From the NCBI RefSeq assembly GCF_029227915.1, contig NC_079882.1:24307001-24371000 (forward strand): DNA of 64,000 bases. Direction: 5' to 3'. Of the stretch, positions 50,901 through 62,781 are shown one piece after another (the stretch's first letter is position 1; each line of letters opens with the position of its first letter). Position numbers and translations under genes: made by a program. The notes under the pieces are model-generated. The model was not told the origin of the DNA. It worked only from the letters and a program-made list of their open reading frames with translations, and did not search any database. Origin of the DNA: Hydractinia symbiolongicarpus. Taxonomy: Eukaryota; Cnidaria; Hydrozoa; Anthoathecata; Hydractiniidae.

Positions 50901-53900
50901 GTTGTGAAGATCCTGGCTGTTACTTGAGTTATATCCGTATGAAGAAAAATCTGTGAGTAATAAGAACTGACTTCAGTAACTGTTCCAGGAGCTACGGAAT
51001 AGTTTTTTTGGTTATAGAACAGAAAGTTCTTTTGTGTCATATGAGAAATTTACGAGATTAACTTTATCAAGAACAAACATTGCGAAAGTTTATTAGAATA
51101 TAAAATGGCTAGTTTCTATAGATAAATTCCGTTTGTTTACATTTTCAGCAGTAATCTCTTTCGGCTCTGGCATCTGCGTGGCAGGAAAAAATATGGGGAC
51201 GCTAAGTGAAGCAAAGTAATTACCAGTCCATTTTGTCACACAAAGGCATTCTTAGGACATTAAATAAATCCCAATAAATCAGAAGCTATCAACACTCGAT
51301 AATAGTTTAAAACCGTGAGACCGTGAAAAGAAATCCACAGGAAAGACCTCTCTTCACCAAATCCTAGGATATTTTTTCCAGTCATGCAAATGCCAGAGCC
51401 AAAGAGTTTACCGCTGAGAAGTAAACAAAAAACGTCACGCTGGAATTTATCTATGTGATGATATGAAATTAGTAAATTTCTAAAAACACGAAATAAATGT
51501 TGAGTCAGCAAAAACTTGCATAGCCGCACTTTGAACTCTTTTGTTGTCTGTCTGTAGTGATGTGAATACTGATACCAAAAAACCTTTAAAAGAAGTCATT
51601 CACAGAGGCGTCAGTTAAGTTCAAACCACGCTTTCAAAATTCTCGAAATTCATATTAATTTTTTTTTGCAAAAAAAAAATGAATCTGCGGAGTCATGATA
51701 ATATTAACGCCGACACTGCACATGCGTTTCAGCATGATGCTACAAAGATTACAAAATTAAAAGCAACCTCGTGCCAAGCCTCTCTTTTGAGATTTATATT
51801 TCTAAGAAATGCCGCTTAGCAAAAGTTACTACAAAAGTTATTTTAGTGTGTGTGAGAAAGGGGTTGAGGGTACTAATATACTAGTATTAAAGTTTTCTGA
51901 ATGTGTCAATAACTTCTTGGTTGAGAAGTGCCATTGCGTAAAACATATGAATTACCAGGCACAGATCATAATTTTTATTTTGCAAAATTTCCATTAATTA
52001 TTTTTTTATAGCCTTAATGTGTTCCACTGGTTTCGATTGATATGGTACGATGTTTCTCATCTTATTTAATAAACGTGCAATGGACCAAGGCTTGACAAAT
52101 CTGTATCGCCTTTGCTTTTTGTCCGAAAAGAAACATTTGTTTTCTTCTCTGCATTTCTACAGATTAGGAGAAAATTGTAATTTTTCAAGAATTTTCTGCA
52201 ATTAATTCACAATCAAGGTTGTTTAACCACAGTGTTTTGTGTATGTGTGTGTATGTGACCTTAAGTGCGTGTGACCACAATGCGGAACTTTGCAGCATGG
52301 CCTAAAACCTTGCAACACGAAAACAATGAAGTAATGGCTTCACGTAAATTTTGGATTGTTTATTGTGTGGATCAATTTAAAAAGTGCTGCTTTTGCTGAC
52401 TTCACTGTGACTCAGTCGCTTCCAAAAGCAAGAAAAAAGATCAAACTAAATATTAACAATTAAAAGTTTTTTAAAATAATAATGATAAATTTTGTTAAAG
52501 AGTTTCGGTTGGTATTTTGTTGCGTTGCGATGACGATCAGTTTCGGTCATCAAAAGGTATTAAAAAAAGGTTACAATTGTGACGTCATCACAATGCATCA
52601 CAATGCATTACAATGAAATTTTGTGTTTCATAAACTTCTAAATTGTTAGCATAATTATAACTGGTTAAACCATGTAAACATTGTATTATGCATTCGTTTT
52701 ATAATTAAATAAAATTATTTGATAAACAATGATATAAATTTCCTATGGCATGTTTTAATGAAAGAATAGGTTAATTAATTTGACAATGATATTTCCTAGA
52801 AGTGGACAATAAAAAAGATGAAAGGGACAATAGCTTTAGCTAATTATGCACAATAAGTTCAGTAATTTATGTTAGAAACATATTTTTATAAACAGTGAAG
52901 AAAAAAATCGATAAAAAAACACATATGCATAGAATCACCAAATTTGGGATGTTAGCTTATGTTTTGGAGAAAATCAATTTCTGCACAGGTTCATGGTATA
53001 GTTTAATCATCTTTCACAGACCAGGAAAACATTCAAAAATTCATTCTGTGAGATTAATTTCAGCAATGATTATATTATTTTTATCAATTTCAACACTGAT
53101 TATATATCTTTATTTAATTGATATAATAAAAATCAGTAAAAAAAGAACAAACAAATGCATAATAATTGTTGGATGCCATGGAAAAATTTTTCTCCTTTTG
53201 ACAAAAACTAATCAAAATTTTAAAAGATTGATTCGTTTATGATATAATTAATAACAACAACTGACCAATCGTTGATCCAGTTTCTCCTTCGTTTGTTTAC
53301 TTAATCACCAATCGGCTTAAAACAGGGGGTAGAAATGTAACGTAAAAATAGTTTTAAAGGCATCACAATAGCGTCTAAAATCTAACAACCTAAAAATACA
53401 TTATTACATCATATTAATGATACTTTAAAATACTTAGTTTCGGTATCAACAGCAATTTTCGATCCTAATTTTAAATCAAAATTAATAACCGTACCCCCTG
53501 TATTTTATGTCTTATTTTCAATACCAGCGTTTTTCTTGCATCCTGAAATACATAAAACTGTCTGTTCATTGTGGGCCATGCTGATCCTTTCAGCATTTTT
53601 TTAAAAGTACATAATTTTTATACAGTCTATCGTGATCATGAAAAACTTCATGACGACAGAAGGTGGTATTTTAACATTCTTTTCCGCATATATATTTTTA
53701 CACGTAAAAGGATGGCAAGAGAGTGATATAATTCTTTTTACTTCTTCTTCAGATAACAGTGCTAAAGACGCTATCATAACTTCGATGTATTCCATACCAA
53801 AAGACTACTATATGACCACAGACAGACCAACATTGGATAGGGATATGCCTGTAATAGTCAGCGCAAGATCACTTTTTCCTGACACAGAAAGGATGGAAAA

Positions 53901-55909
53901 TTTACCCAGAACACGTAGCTTAATTTATTTTCCAACAACAAGGGAAAAATGTTCATGTAGCGAATGTCTACGCCATCCAGCATATACACCAGACTTGTAC
54001 TACCCCACGAGACGTGTTGAGTATTACACCGATAGTCCTCCTCACAGAAGTACATCTCCTGACAGTCGACTATCAACTTCCTCTCCAGACTGCAACTCAA
54101 GTTTAGAAGGATCTCTTGACTCCTTAACGTGTGTGTTTTGTACGGCTAGGTTTTCTGATAAAGTTGAATTAGAGAACCACAAATTAATCCACGTTAATGG
54201 AAAGTCATACAAGTGTCATTTGTGCGATCGAAGTTTCACTTGGTTTGGTAATTTTCAAAAACATATGTTGAATCACGGTGAAAATGAGGGCAAGCTTCAC
54301 CCTTATTTTTCCGCCATTGACGTCAATGAAGAGGACCTGCTTATTCGTGAAGGCAACAACATCTTCAGATGTGGAATGTGCTACAAAACCTTCACAAGGA
54401 TGTCTGGCTTACGTACGCATGTACGTATGCATAGTGGGCAACGACCTTATAAATGCGAGAACTGTACCTTGGCTTTCACAACTAACCGTGCCCTAAAAAT
54501 GCACATGAGAATACATTCAGGAGAACGTCCTTACAAATGCACCGATTGTGAGAAAACATTCACAAGAAAAGATGAATTACAAGCGCATATCTACCTTCAT
54601 AAAGGTAAGAAAGGCGACATTGCAGATAAAAAATCATCATTGATAATAAGTTAGTTAAAGCCTCTTCAATTTTAAATTAATGTGTTTTAATGTTGATATG
54701 GACTAAAGGAGTGGAGGAAGTATAACTAACAATTATACGCTTTATCTTGTGGAGGAGTAAAAAAGGCTAATGAAACTAAGTTATAATAATATAAAGAATG
54801 CTGAGAGAAAGAAAAAGTGCTGAAAGTAAAGCGAAACAAGGATAGAAAAAATATATATTTTCTCTGAGTGCATTTTTTTCTCTTCCTTGTTTAATTGATT
54901 AATAATTGTTAAAGTAAAATTTGCCTAAAAAAGATTTCCCAATTTTTTTACAGGTGAGAAGCCGTACAAGTGTAACGTGTGTTCTTCAGCTTTTGTTCGC
55001 CATGGTCATCTTCAGAGACACATGCTGACACACGCAGAAGAAAAACCATACAAATGCAAGACTTGTCCAAAATCATTCACGCAGTACCGAAACCTTCAAA
55101 CACATATGTATAAGCACACAGGTGAGAAGATATTTTATCTTCTGGGATTAATATTGAACCCATCTATTTTATTATTAGTAGGTCTAAAGGATAAGTTTTG
55201 TTATTGGTTTCTCATAAAAAACTGTCCTTGATAACCATTGATGGTTGCGGAATAAAGTTGATTCATATACACAAATTTTTCATTAGTTGTTTTGATTGTG
55301 CCTTCTTGCAGGACTGGGAGAGGGGGAAGGTTAATAATGTGGGCGTGGTTACATTTTTGCCGAATCTAGAAACAAAATGTTTCCATGTCTGCTATGGTCT
55401 TGAAACAGGACTGGGATAGTAAGACCTACTACCAATTACCAATGACAAAAAACAGGATTTTAAAAAATATCATTAAACGTTTCGCATGTGCATAAAACAG
55501 CACCAAGCTAAGACGGGATAAATCTCACTCCAAAATTCGAATGCAAGCACTGGTCAGCACCTGTTATAAACTTTAGAAAACTTTGACTCGATTAGACATT
55601 TCAAAACATCCCATCTAAATAAATACGTCCGATATTACGGTTGTTATTTGGTTCAATGAGACATTCATAAGACAAAACATTATACAAACATCTTTTATTT
55701 TTACTTTTTCAGGTGAACGACCATACAAATGTCGATATTGTGGCAAGGGTTTCACCCAATATGGTACAGTACAAGCCCATGAGCGAACGCATACTGGTAA
55801 GAAACCTTATCCATGTAAACAGTGTGACAAAAGGTTCATTACATCGTCGCATTTAAGATGGCACATCAAAAGACATCATGCTGAAGTGAAAGAAGATCAA
55901 AAACAATGA
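41958..55909 (+). CDS. SNAG-domain nine-finger C2H2 transcription factor
   Basis: Exon 1 (41958-42033) encodes MPKSFLIRKLLDLDEENG, a textbook SNAG motif as in Snail, Gfi1 and Ovo proteins, where it recruits LSD1/CoREST-type repressors. It ends in phase 1 with a G; the next exon, 53753-54604, starts with AT after a strong TTCTTCTTCAG acceptor and completes a GAT codon. Exons 54954-55121 and 55713-55909 (TGA) follow. Total 1293 nt, 430 residues. A Ser/Pro/Tyr-rich region precedes nine C2H2 fingers beginning near residue 152; fingers 1-5 are in exon 2, 6-7 in exon 3, 8-9 in exon 4. Several linkers are of the HSGERPYKC type, and the exon junctions fall exactly in linkers. A DNA-binding nuclear repressor is inferred. 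Orthology to a named family is not clear. The 11.7 kb intron link rests on phase and SNAG logic; without it the ORF could start at ATG 53785. Confidence 0.8.
43252..43317. mobile_element. short foldback MITE (TTCCCAGGGA type)
   Basis: ACCCTTGTTCCCAGGGATAT and its inverted partner ATCCTGGGAACTAGGGT enclose a short loop; TTTGC and GCAAA extend the pairing. The CCCAGGG core is shared with the CTCGTCCCCAGGGC family further right. Confidence 0.7.
47283..47821. mobile_element. degenerate pogo/Tigger-like element
   Basis: The left end is a run of TACAG units leading into CGGATACCTCTGATTAGC; the right end is CCACTAATTGGAGAGTATACTGTA. Inside, phrases such as TTAGCGGACA and GACACTTTGGTCATACAC recur several times, a hallmark of pogo-type termini. 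The ends are approximate; there is no coding capacity. Confidence 0.5.
50088..50396. repeat. 62-bp minisatellite, five copies
   Basis: Five tandem units of 61-62 bp with the shared core ACACAGGCGATAAGGCACTG and a following GAGTCTTTACGA part. The middle copies differ by only one or two bases; the first lacks a T and the last has several changes. Confidence 0.95.
51764..51780. repeat. left-arm fragment of CTCGTCCCCAGGGC family
   Basis: CAACCTCGTGCCAAGCC matches the left end of the family with two changes; no right arm nearby. Confidence 0.4.
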
Positions 55910-57260
55910 TGACGTTATCCTGAAAATATGATGTCCTGCCAGATATTTTGCAGAAAGACACCAATTCTATCACTTTGGGATTTCGCGGAGAAAAAATTGC
56001 GTTATATGTTTTGGTAATGTTTACGACGAGAGAACTTGAAGAAATAATTGCAAATAAGAAAAAAATGCTAATGGCAAACTTTAGCGCTATTTCTTTATCA
56101 TCTTGTATATAATGTATATATGTGTTTTTCTTTGGGAAAAAAAATCTTTAACTATATTTTTCTTAATGCTTTGTTTCTCTACACTTTAATTCGTGTTAAT
56201 CATGCTTATTACATGAAGCCCTACCCTATAAACGTAAAACGTTAATGTAAAAATAATAATAATAATAATAATAAGAGATATTTGAGGCTTTTTATAATAG
56301 GGGTCACAAGTTTGTAATTTACTCTGACCCCAAAAGTTATCAATTAATCGGCAAGAAGATGCTATTTTTTCATTTTAAAGTGTGATTCCAAGCCCTCTGG
56401 CATAGTTTTTAAGGTGCTTAATTTTCAGAGAATATACTTGAATTAGTACGTTTTGCCACAAGAAAATTTCGACTACAATAGTCATAAGGAAGAAAGACTA
56501 CAGCATGTGACCATAGATATCTCCATGGTATCCCATGATCTATGAGTTTTAAAATATTTTGGTTTAAGCTGTTTTTCGTTCAGAGCAAATCAATGAAGCA
56601 AGGATTTATGAAAATCGATATAGTTTAGAATTTAAAAGTTTTGTCGCATTTCTCCGACATTTCTTTGACCGATAAGGTACGAAAAAAACAAAGACTGCAG
56701 TCGTGAAGTCACATCAAAAAAGTTTTTCTGCACCACAAGAAAAAAATTTGAGCATCATAATTCTTGCTAAATTTAACATCAATTCAGTCATGGTATTAAA
56801 TTTCGGAACATTATTATATTATAGAGGTGAATATAGCAGAAGATTTGGTAAAAAATCTTTTAGTAAATAAGTGAATCATAAAATGCTCCCAATTTGATTT
56901 AAACTTTTGGTCTGTCCAGTGCTTATGTGTATAATGTGTGTATTAATAAAACAGGTGTAGGAGAAACTATATTGACGACATGTTGCATCAGAAAAACATC
57001 AGTCGATGACGTTATAATATCATCAGATCAACGGAAAAGGAGATGACTGACTCTCCGATGTTTTTTTCCTCTCGTTTTTCTCTTCAAGTCCTTCTTCTTC
57101 TTCTTGCCAACGTCAATGACGTCAAAAGTATAACGTTTCTAAATTTCCAATTTCATTCAAATTGATATTAAAACTTCCATTTCGACAAAAAATGACGCAA
57201 AACAAAAAAAATTGCTTACTGGACATAACAATTATATCAAAATCAACATTTGTTTAACAT
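55910..57260. other. 3' UTR and flank of zinc-finger gene
   Basis: AT-rich sequence after the zinc-finger stop codon, most likely starting with the 3' UTR. An AAT microsatellite lies at 56252-56274. No gene is seen. Confidence 0.5.
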
Positions 57261-57262
57261 TA

Positions 57263-57364
57263 CAGTTAGCTTCCGGTAAATTAAACATTGGATAACTCAA
57301 ATTTTCCTTATCTCAAACTATTTTCCTTGGTCCTTTGGACGTTCGAGTTACCGGGAGTTAATTG
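57263..57364. mobile_element. 102-bp pogo-like MITE
   Basis: CAGTTAGCTTCCGGTAA on the left matches the reverse complement of TTACCGGGAGTTAATTG on the right, and TA lies on both sides (57261-57262 and 57365-57366). The AACTCAAATTTTCCTTATCT interior is typical of pogo-type short elements. Confidence 0.75.
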
Positions 57365-57495
57365 TATTTTGATTTTTAGGAGTAAATAAACTTTTGGAAG
57401 AATGGAGTAATAATCTTTATTTTTGGAACTAATTCTTTTTTCTGTAAGGACTGGATAGTGAGGAATTTACAGAGAAGTGAAATTTTGATCAGAAG

Positions 57496-57572
57496 CAACC
57501 TCGTCCCCAGGGCATCTTGTATCTTTTTTGACCCCGGGACGGCGATACGAACATGGCCCTAGAGGAGGCTGG
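57496..57572. mobile_element. MITE of CTCGTCCCCAGGGC family, subfamily 1
   Basis: CAACCTCGTCCCCAGGGCAT at the left; the right arm (GGCCCTAGAGGAGGCTGG) is degenerate. The interior (TCTTGTATCTTTT and GGCGAT.CGAAC) matches that of the element at 62992-63103, so both are the same subfamily. Confidence 0.7.
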
Positions 57573-59942
57573 TCCGATATGAAACCTGATTGGCGCGGAT
57601 ATTTCACATAATTATTGCGTCATACAAAACATTTTGGCGAGGCGGCGAGTCTGTGACGAACAGGAGGAAGCTGTTCGTATTAAAATGGCGGAGGAGCTGT
57701 ATCAGTATCATGTTGTTTTCAAAGTGAAAAGTTTAATAAAAAGCATTACTAAGCAATGAAAGTATAAAATAAGACATCATAAAGTAATACTGCTTACATG
57801 GAAATATTTCAGTAGCTGGGAAAATTTAATAAAACTAGAAAAGTAGCTATAGCTAGCACACTATACCTAGCAAACTATCAAGATAAGAACAAAAGAAAGA
57901 AACTCAACATGTTTTCAAGTGGCCAGGTTTAATTTGCAGCTTTATGCAAAGAATGATGTTACATAAAAAAGGAGATCTATTGCCGCCCATGTCCTTTATA
58001 GACAAAATAATTTTGCACAAAATATCGAAAATGTTCTTTTTTTACAAAATATGTGTATCGTTACGTTTTAAATTATATCAGGTTGTTATTAGTGGGCATG
58101 TTTTATTACTTTATATGCTATGGTTACAATAAAAAAATTTAAAAAAGCCAGTAGGTTAACCGTCGGAACCATTTTATCATTGACTGTACATTTACCAGGC
58201 CTAATTTAAGAAAAAGTAAAGTTATTGACTTGAAACTTGTGATGGAGTACTTTTAGGCTAATCTGATAAAAGATAATTTTACACGAGGCATAAAAAAATT
58301 ACACAGCCATTTTGAGGAAAAGAAAAAGGTAGGGAGATTTTTTTAAACTGATTCTTGCTAGGCCTTTTTTAACACGCTATGAAGAACTTTCAGTAAATCG
58401 AACTTAATCAAATTTGATTGAGCGCTCAATCAGGCATATGGTTAAATCCAGGATGTACTGAAGATGGTGGTAGATATATAACAGCTCACCACTGTGATAT
58501 ATTATCTCAAGAGTTTTAATACAAATTACAAAGCAGTGAACATAAAAAATAACAAAAAAAGTCTAAACCGAGTATATAGTTTATATAGCGTCCCATAACT
58601 TCAGTAAAAATTAAAATATTGACTTAAGATTTGGTATGATATGGTTTTAGATTGGTTTGATGAAATTGAGCCAAAAAATAGTTCTATTATCATCATACTT
58701 TCTGAGTTTCAGAATTAAGCCCTTTTCAGAGACAAGATGCCCTGGGGACGAGGTTTGATCAGAAGAACTCTTGAGCCTTCTAAAAGAGCTCTGGGGACGA
58801 GAATGGATCAAAAATACTCACATTTATTTGTTCTGACACGACGTGATAAGTTATATTAATTGGAATAGAGTGGAAAGTCTCCAAGGTTGATATTTTTTAC
58901 TAAGGACAGTGTTTTTTTTTTCGGACGTAATATTAATGAAACTCTCACAGAGCAACGTAAAACAAACACTCCATAAAGTGGACATTTTTTACAGTCCCAC
59001 GTAAACATTTACGCTGAACTTAACCTCCATAAAACAATCAGTAGCAGGACATTATTAGCTAACTTCTTTTATGAGAACTGTATATCGATTTTGAATAGCA
59101 ATTTTTAAAAAATAAGTGGTTTTATTAAGCAAATTCAGCCTACAGTTGGACACTAAAAGCTGCGAAGATTCTACAAAGCACATAATTTTATTAAATTTAA
59201 ATTTTTTTAGAAGAAATCTTTCTAACATGGACAAGAAGTTTGTCCTGCTAGCGTCTGCAGCGTCTGTCTGTAGGGTTTGTTGTCTGATGTCAGAGCTACT
59301 ACCACTTAGGGATTATTTTAGTTACAGTAAAATTTTACCAAGAGGTGAAATTCACTTGTACCCCGAAATTAGAGTTAAAAACTCTTTATTACTGACAGCT
59401 GTAAAAGTCCGAAATGTTTTCGCTAGCAAAAGATTCTCATTTACAAAATAATTTAAAATTAAAAGGTTACTAATCCTTTTCTAACTGCGAAATAAATATT
59501 TAGCGGAAATACTTTATGGCATTTCCATTGAAACAATGCTAAAGGTTATTTTCATAACTGTGTTCACACTTAACTTATCAAAAACTGTTAACCACTGCTT
59601 ATCGTTTCCAGGATATTTGTTTTAATTTTGATCGTTATTTTAATTGATGTATACCCACGCCTCTGATTGGCATTCAACTAATTCAATAAGTTCACTCGGC
59701 ATAACAACACAACGCCACTTCATCTTACAAAAATAATAGACGTCACATCACGCCACGGCTTTAACATGTCGTCAAGTTACACCACGTCACAATAACACGA
59801 CACAACGTCACGCCTGAAAAATAAGACGACGTTGCATAACACAACTACGAAAAAGGTTAATTAAGGCAATTTTTTGCCAAAATTCTGCAGCCAGTAGGTA
59901 TGGAAATTGCAACTTTAGCAGATGCGTAGGTTAGTTAAGCAG
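57573..59942. other. intergenic, no gene seen
   Basis: Apart from the fragment at 58738-58806, this is AT-rich non-coding sequence. An ORF at 59116-59451 has no recognisable family or splice context. At 59740-59830 several ACGTCAC-like words recur without a clear period. Confidence 0.4.
58738..58806. mobile_element. two right arms of the CTGGGGACGAG family
   Basis: GCCCTGGGGACGAGGTTTGATC at 58738-58759 is followed by AGCTCTGGGGACGAGAATGG about 49 bp further on, in the same direction. No opposite arm was found, so this is a fragment or nested pair. Confidence 0.6.
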
Positions 59943-60021
59943 CAATCTCGTTCCCAGGGCTTCTTTTTTTCATGTATTGCTAGCGCGAGTAAAAAAAAAT
60001 GCTCTGGGGACGAGATTGAGG
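59943..60021. mobile_element. MITE of CTCGTCCCCAGGGC family, complete
   Basis: CAATCTCGTTCCCAGGGC at the left and GCTCTGGGGACGAGATTG at the right form an inverted repeat around a ~40-bp loop. TAAGCAG lies directly left (59936-59942) and again at 60022-60028, a likely target duplication. Confidence 0.8.
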
Positions 60022-61044
60022 TAAGCAGCGTTTAGAAATACGCTAATCACACTCTCTAACATGCTGGGATTAGGAGAAATAATGAAAGGACTTTGAAAGC
60101 CCAAAATTTGAGAAAACTAGCCTTGCTGACGTTAATATTGACCAGTGAGTTTTGACGGGTTCAAATTGCATTGCATTGAATATAGAAATGGCCCATCTTT
60201 TGGGACACAAACTTTGCTAGTTGTCTCAAACGATTTTCTAGAGATTGTAGAAACAATTAATAAGTCAAAAATTATAATGGACACAACTTTAGTTAATATA
60301 AGGTAGAAAAAAAAAATAAAAACAACAGAAAATAGAAAAGAAAAAGAAGAAACAAACAAAATGAAACAAATAAATATTACCGAGACAATCTCAGACAGTG
60401 CCGTTCGAGTTCGAGGGCAGGGATGAGGTAGGCGTGAAGTTTTGATTTGAAACATGGTCCCTTTTTTGTTTTAACTTTTTTTCGGTCAATCAAAATGTTT
60501 TAAGGGCCTCTTAACAATTTCATTCATGATTTTTCCAAATGCAGAACAAAAAATTAAGTTATTATTTTGCCCAACGTAGACTTTTTTTTTGGTATGTTTT
60601 TTGTTGTTGTTGTTGTTGTTGTTTTCTCTAAACATTACACATTTATCTCATTAATGGGAATCAAGTATGAAGAAGGTTGACCTTCACACTTGGAGCAGAG
60701 GCAGAATATCTAAAAATAATTTACATGCACGTTGGAATGTCTCTTTATTAAAAATAACTCAAAATAGGTATCAATTGAAAAAGAGATGGCGGTTTTTGGA
60801 TTAATTATTGCAATTAAAAGATGATGGTACCGATAACAATTAAATAACGTTTTCAAAAACGTTACAAAAATGACGCAAAATCAGAATCAATACTTTATTA
60901 AATTTCCTCTCCGGAAATACGAAGCCACGGTACAATGTTGTAAACATCATTTTAAACCTCAAAGCTAAGGTTACTAGCCATGTTATCAATGAAGGTACAG
61001 GCATGCCGGAACACATTCGCTTTGAGGGTCCTGGATGACCATCA
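60022..61044. other. intergenic, no gene seen
   Basis: AT-rich; includes a (TTG)n tract at 60601-60622. A minus-strand ORF at 60132-60455 is low-complexity and not supported. Confidence 0.4.
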
Positions 61045-61112
61045 AAGAGGACCTGGGACCCTTAGGGAGGACCTAGTATCTTGAAGGAGGGCCTGGTACC
61101 CTAAAGGAGAAG
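61045..61112. repeat. ~21-bp tandem repeat (GAGGACCTGGGACCCT type)
   Basis: About three units with the shared core GGACCTGGGACCC / GGACCTAGTATC / GGCCTGGTACCC. It resembles the array at 33228-33290 and lies directly before another tandem array. Confidence 0.65.
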
Positions 61113-61145
61113 CCAAAAGTAGCCGTAATTTTGTTAATGCTTCTT

Positions 61146-61350
61146 TTGGTACTTTCATTAAAACTACCGGTCATATTTTCTTTGAAATTATCGGTCATAT
61201 TTTCTTTGAAACTACCGGTCATATTTTCCTTGAAACTACCGGTCATATTTTCCTTGAAACTACCCATCCTATTTTCATTGAATCTCCCGGTCATATTTTC
61301 ATTAAATAAATCAGTCATACTTTTATTGCAGCTCCCAGTAAAACTTACAT
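61146..61350. repeat. 24-bp tandem repeat, about eight copies
   Basis: Units of exactly 24 bp (ACCGGTCATATTTTCCTTGA plus AACT), near-identical in the middle and decayed at the edges. Because 24 is a multiple of three, ORFs stay open on both strands; this alone does not show coding. Confidence 0.9.
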
Positions 61351-62180
61351 TGATTATATACTATTATGTTTATTTCGAAACAACCGGCCGTAAGCAATAG
61401 GTAAGATTTACAAATCCTATTTTACATGCTGAGTCAGCAAAAAATGAAATCACGCTACTACCGCGCTGAAAATCGTAAAACAAATTAATTTCACTCACGG
61501 TCTGTTGCTTGTTGTTGTTGCTTCTATATTCGCCGTCATCGTTGAACATGCATATTGATTATATAAAAGCAAGTAAAATGTACACAAACTAATTAAATGA
61601 AACAGATTTGTTTACTAGCAACAAAATGATCCCACTCGAAAGTAAGCTTTCGTAACGGCATTTTATAATGGAATTTTCATTCATATTTCATCGTGGCTTG
61701 TAAGAAAAAAAATAACAATGTCGTGCTCATGGAACAACAAAAAGTCTTGATATAAGTGAAGGGGGAGGAAGGGTGGTAAAAATGTTTAAACTTGTGACAC
61801 TGATTTCGCAAATATTATAATCTCGATAAACTCCGCGAGTATATACTTAAGGGAATGACCGAATAATAATATATAATTTGCATGATTACTTCTTTTTTAA
61901 TTTTAGCACAAGTTTACTACTGTTCTTCAAATAGGTAGAAGACATTCTGTCTTTCATTATCACCAAAGTAATATGTTTACTCAGACTCATTTAGAGGAAT
62001 CGTCATTTCTGTTATTAACATAGTTCAGCACCTGTGTGGAGAATCAGCAGCTGATGAACTCCGCTTCTACAACTGGCATAATGTCATATGTTATTTAGAT
62101 ATATTAACAGACTGCGTGTAGGGTAGAAAAACTTGACGAATTTATTCAAAAACGACGACAAACAAAGTTCTAAAAAATTG
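61351..62180. other. intergenic, no gene seen
   Basis: AT-rich non-coding sequence; nothing recognised. Confidence 0.4.
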
Positions 62181-62330
62181 AATTTCGTGAGAATTGAATT
62201 TCGCAAATAATTAAATTTATTACAAGTTGGGAGCACATAATTTCGAGAATTGCGACAGTATCAATTGAAGCATTTTCCAGAAAAGACTTAAATTTCGCGA
62301 AATTGCGAAATTTAATTCTCACGAAAATTT
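62181..62330. mobile_element. MITE with CGTGAGAATT ends
   Basis: GAATTTCGTGAGAATTGAAT at the left pairs with ATTTAATTCTCACGAAAATT at the right; TTTCGCAA / TTGCGAAA extends the stem. It is a 150-bp foldback element without coding capacity, related in wording to the CGCGAA repeats at 8853 and 31627. Confidence 0.75.
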
Positions 62331-62440
62331 ATTCTATTAAGATATGTAGAAAAAGGACTAAAATACGTTGGTCCATTTTACCACGAGTGTTGTAAGACAT
62401 ATGGAGTAGTATAGAGGAAGACTTAAAACATGCAAATATC

Positions 62441-62526
62441 ACCCTCCTCCCCAGGGTTTTTTTCCTTTTTTGATATGAGACAAGACAGCGAAATATCAAA
62501 AATGCAAAAAACATGGGGACGAGGGT
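62441..62526. mobile_element. MITE of CTCGTCCCCAGGGC family
   Basis: ACCCTCCTCCCCAGGGTTTT at the left, CATGGGGACGAGGGT at the right; GATAT/ATATC extends the inner stem. The flanks GCAAATAT and GCGAATAT agree at seven of eight bases. Confidence 0.75.
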
Positions 62527-62705
62527 TATGCGAATATGTCTTGTTGGATAGACTAAACCAGTACTACTACCCAAGCTCTCAAGAATTACTGTTTCCTTGC
62601 ACGCAAAGTACGAACTATATTTATACTTACAAGTTAATTTCACAATTCTTTTTTGCATTCATTACTTGTGTTCCTTCTTTTCCAATATTTGCACACGGAT
62701 AATAT

Positions 62706-62781
62706 CATTCTCGATCCTAGAGCTCTTTGAGATAAATCTACTTTTGAGGTCTTTTCTCGAAGAGCTCTGGGGACGAGAATG
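62706..62781. mobile_element. MITE of CTCGTCCCCAGGGC family
   Basis: CATTCTCGATCCTAGAGCTC at the left and GAGCTCTGGGGACGAGAATG at the right form a 20-bp inverted repeat with a few mismatches. The interior AAAGATAAATC-like part is short. No clear target duplication. Confidence 0.75.

Larger units (their letters stand above)
42034..53752 (+). other. 11.7 kb first intron of zinc-finger gene
   Basis: It runs from CAG|GTATTTT to CTTCTTCTTCAG|AT. No other coding exon is recognised. It contains a foldback MITE (43252-43317), a pogo-like element (47283-47821), a 62-bp minisatellite (50088-50396) and TATA-like motifs near 49076 and 50855. Intervals not listed separately are AT-rich and featureless to my reading. 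Confidence 0.65.

Noticed and set aside
52895-53242. 115-residue plus-strand ORF in the long intron
   Set aside because: AT-rich, Ile/Lys-biased, no recognised family or splice context; expected by chance in this composition.
53638-53752. Alternative N-terminus of the zinc-finger protein (MKNFMTTEGG...)
   Set aside because: A strong polypyrimidine CAG acceptor ends at 53752, and the exon after it joins in phase to the SNAG exon; the upstream stretch has intron-like composition.
59116-59451. 111-residue plus-strand ORF
   Set aside because: No recognised domain, no supporting promoter or splice sites; remains only a possible exon.
60132-60455. Minus-strand 107-residue ORF
   Set aside because: Low-complexity Phe/Ser/Ile-rich translation of A-rich sequence; no family recognised.
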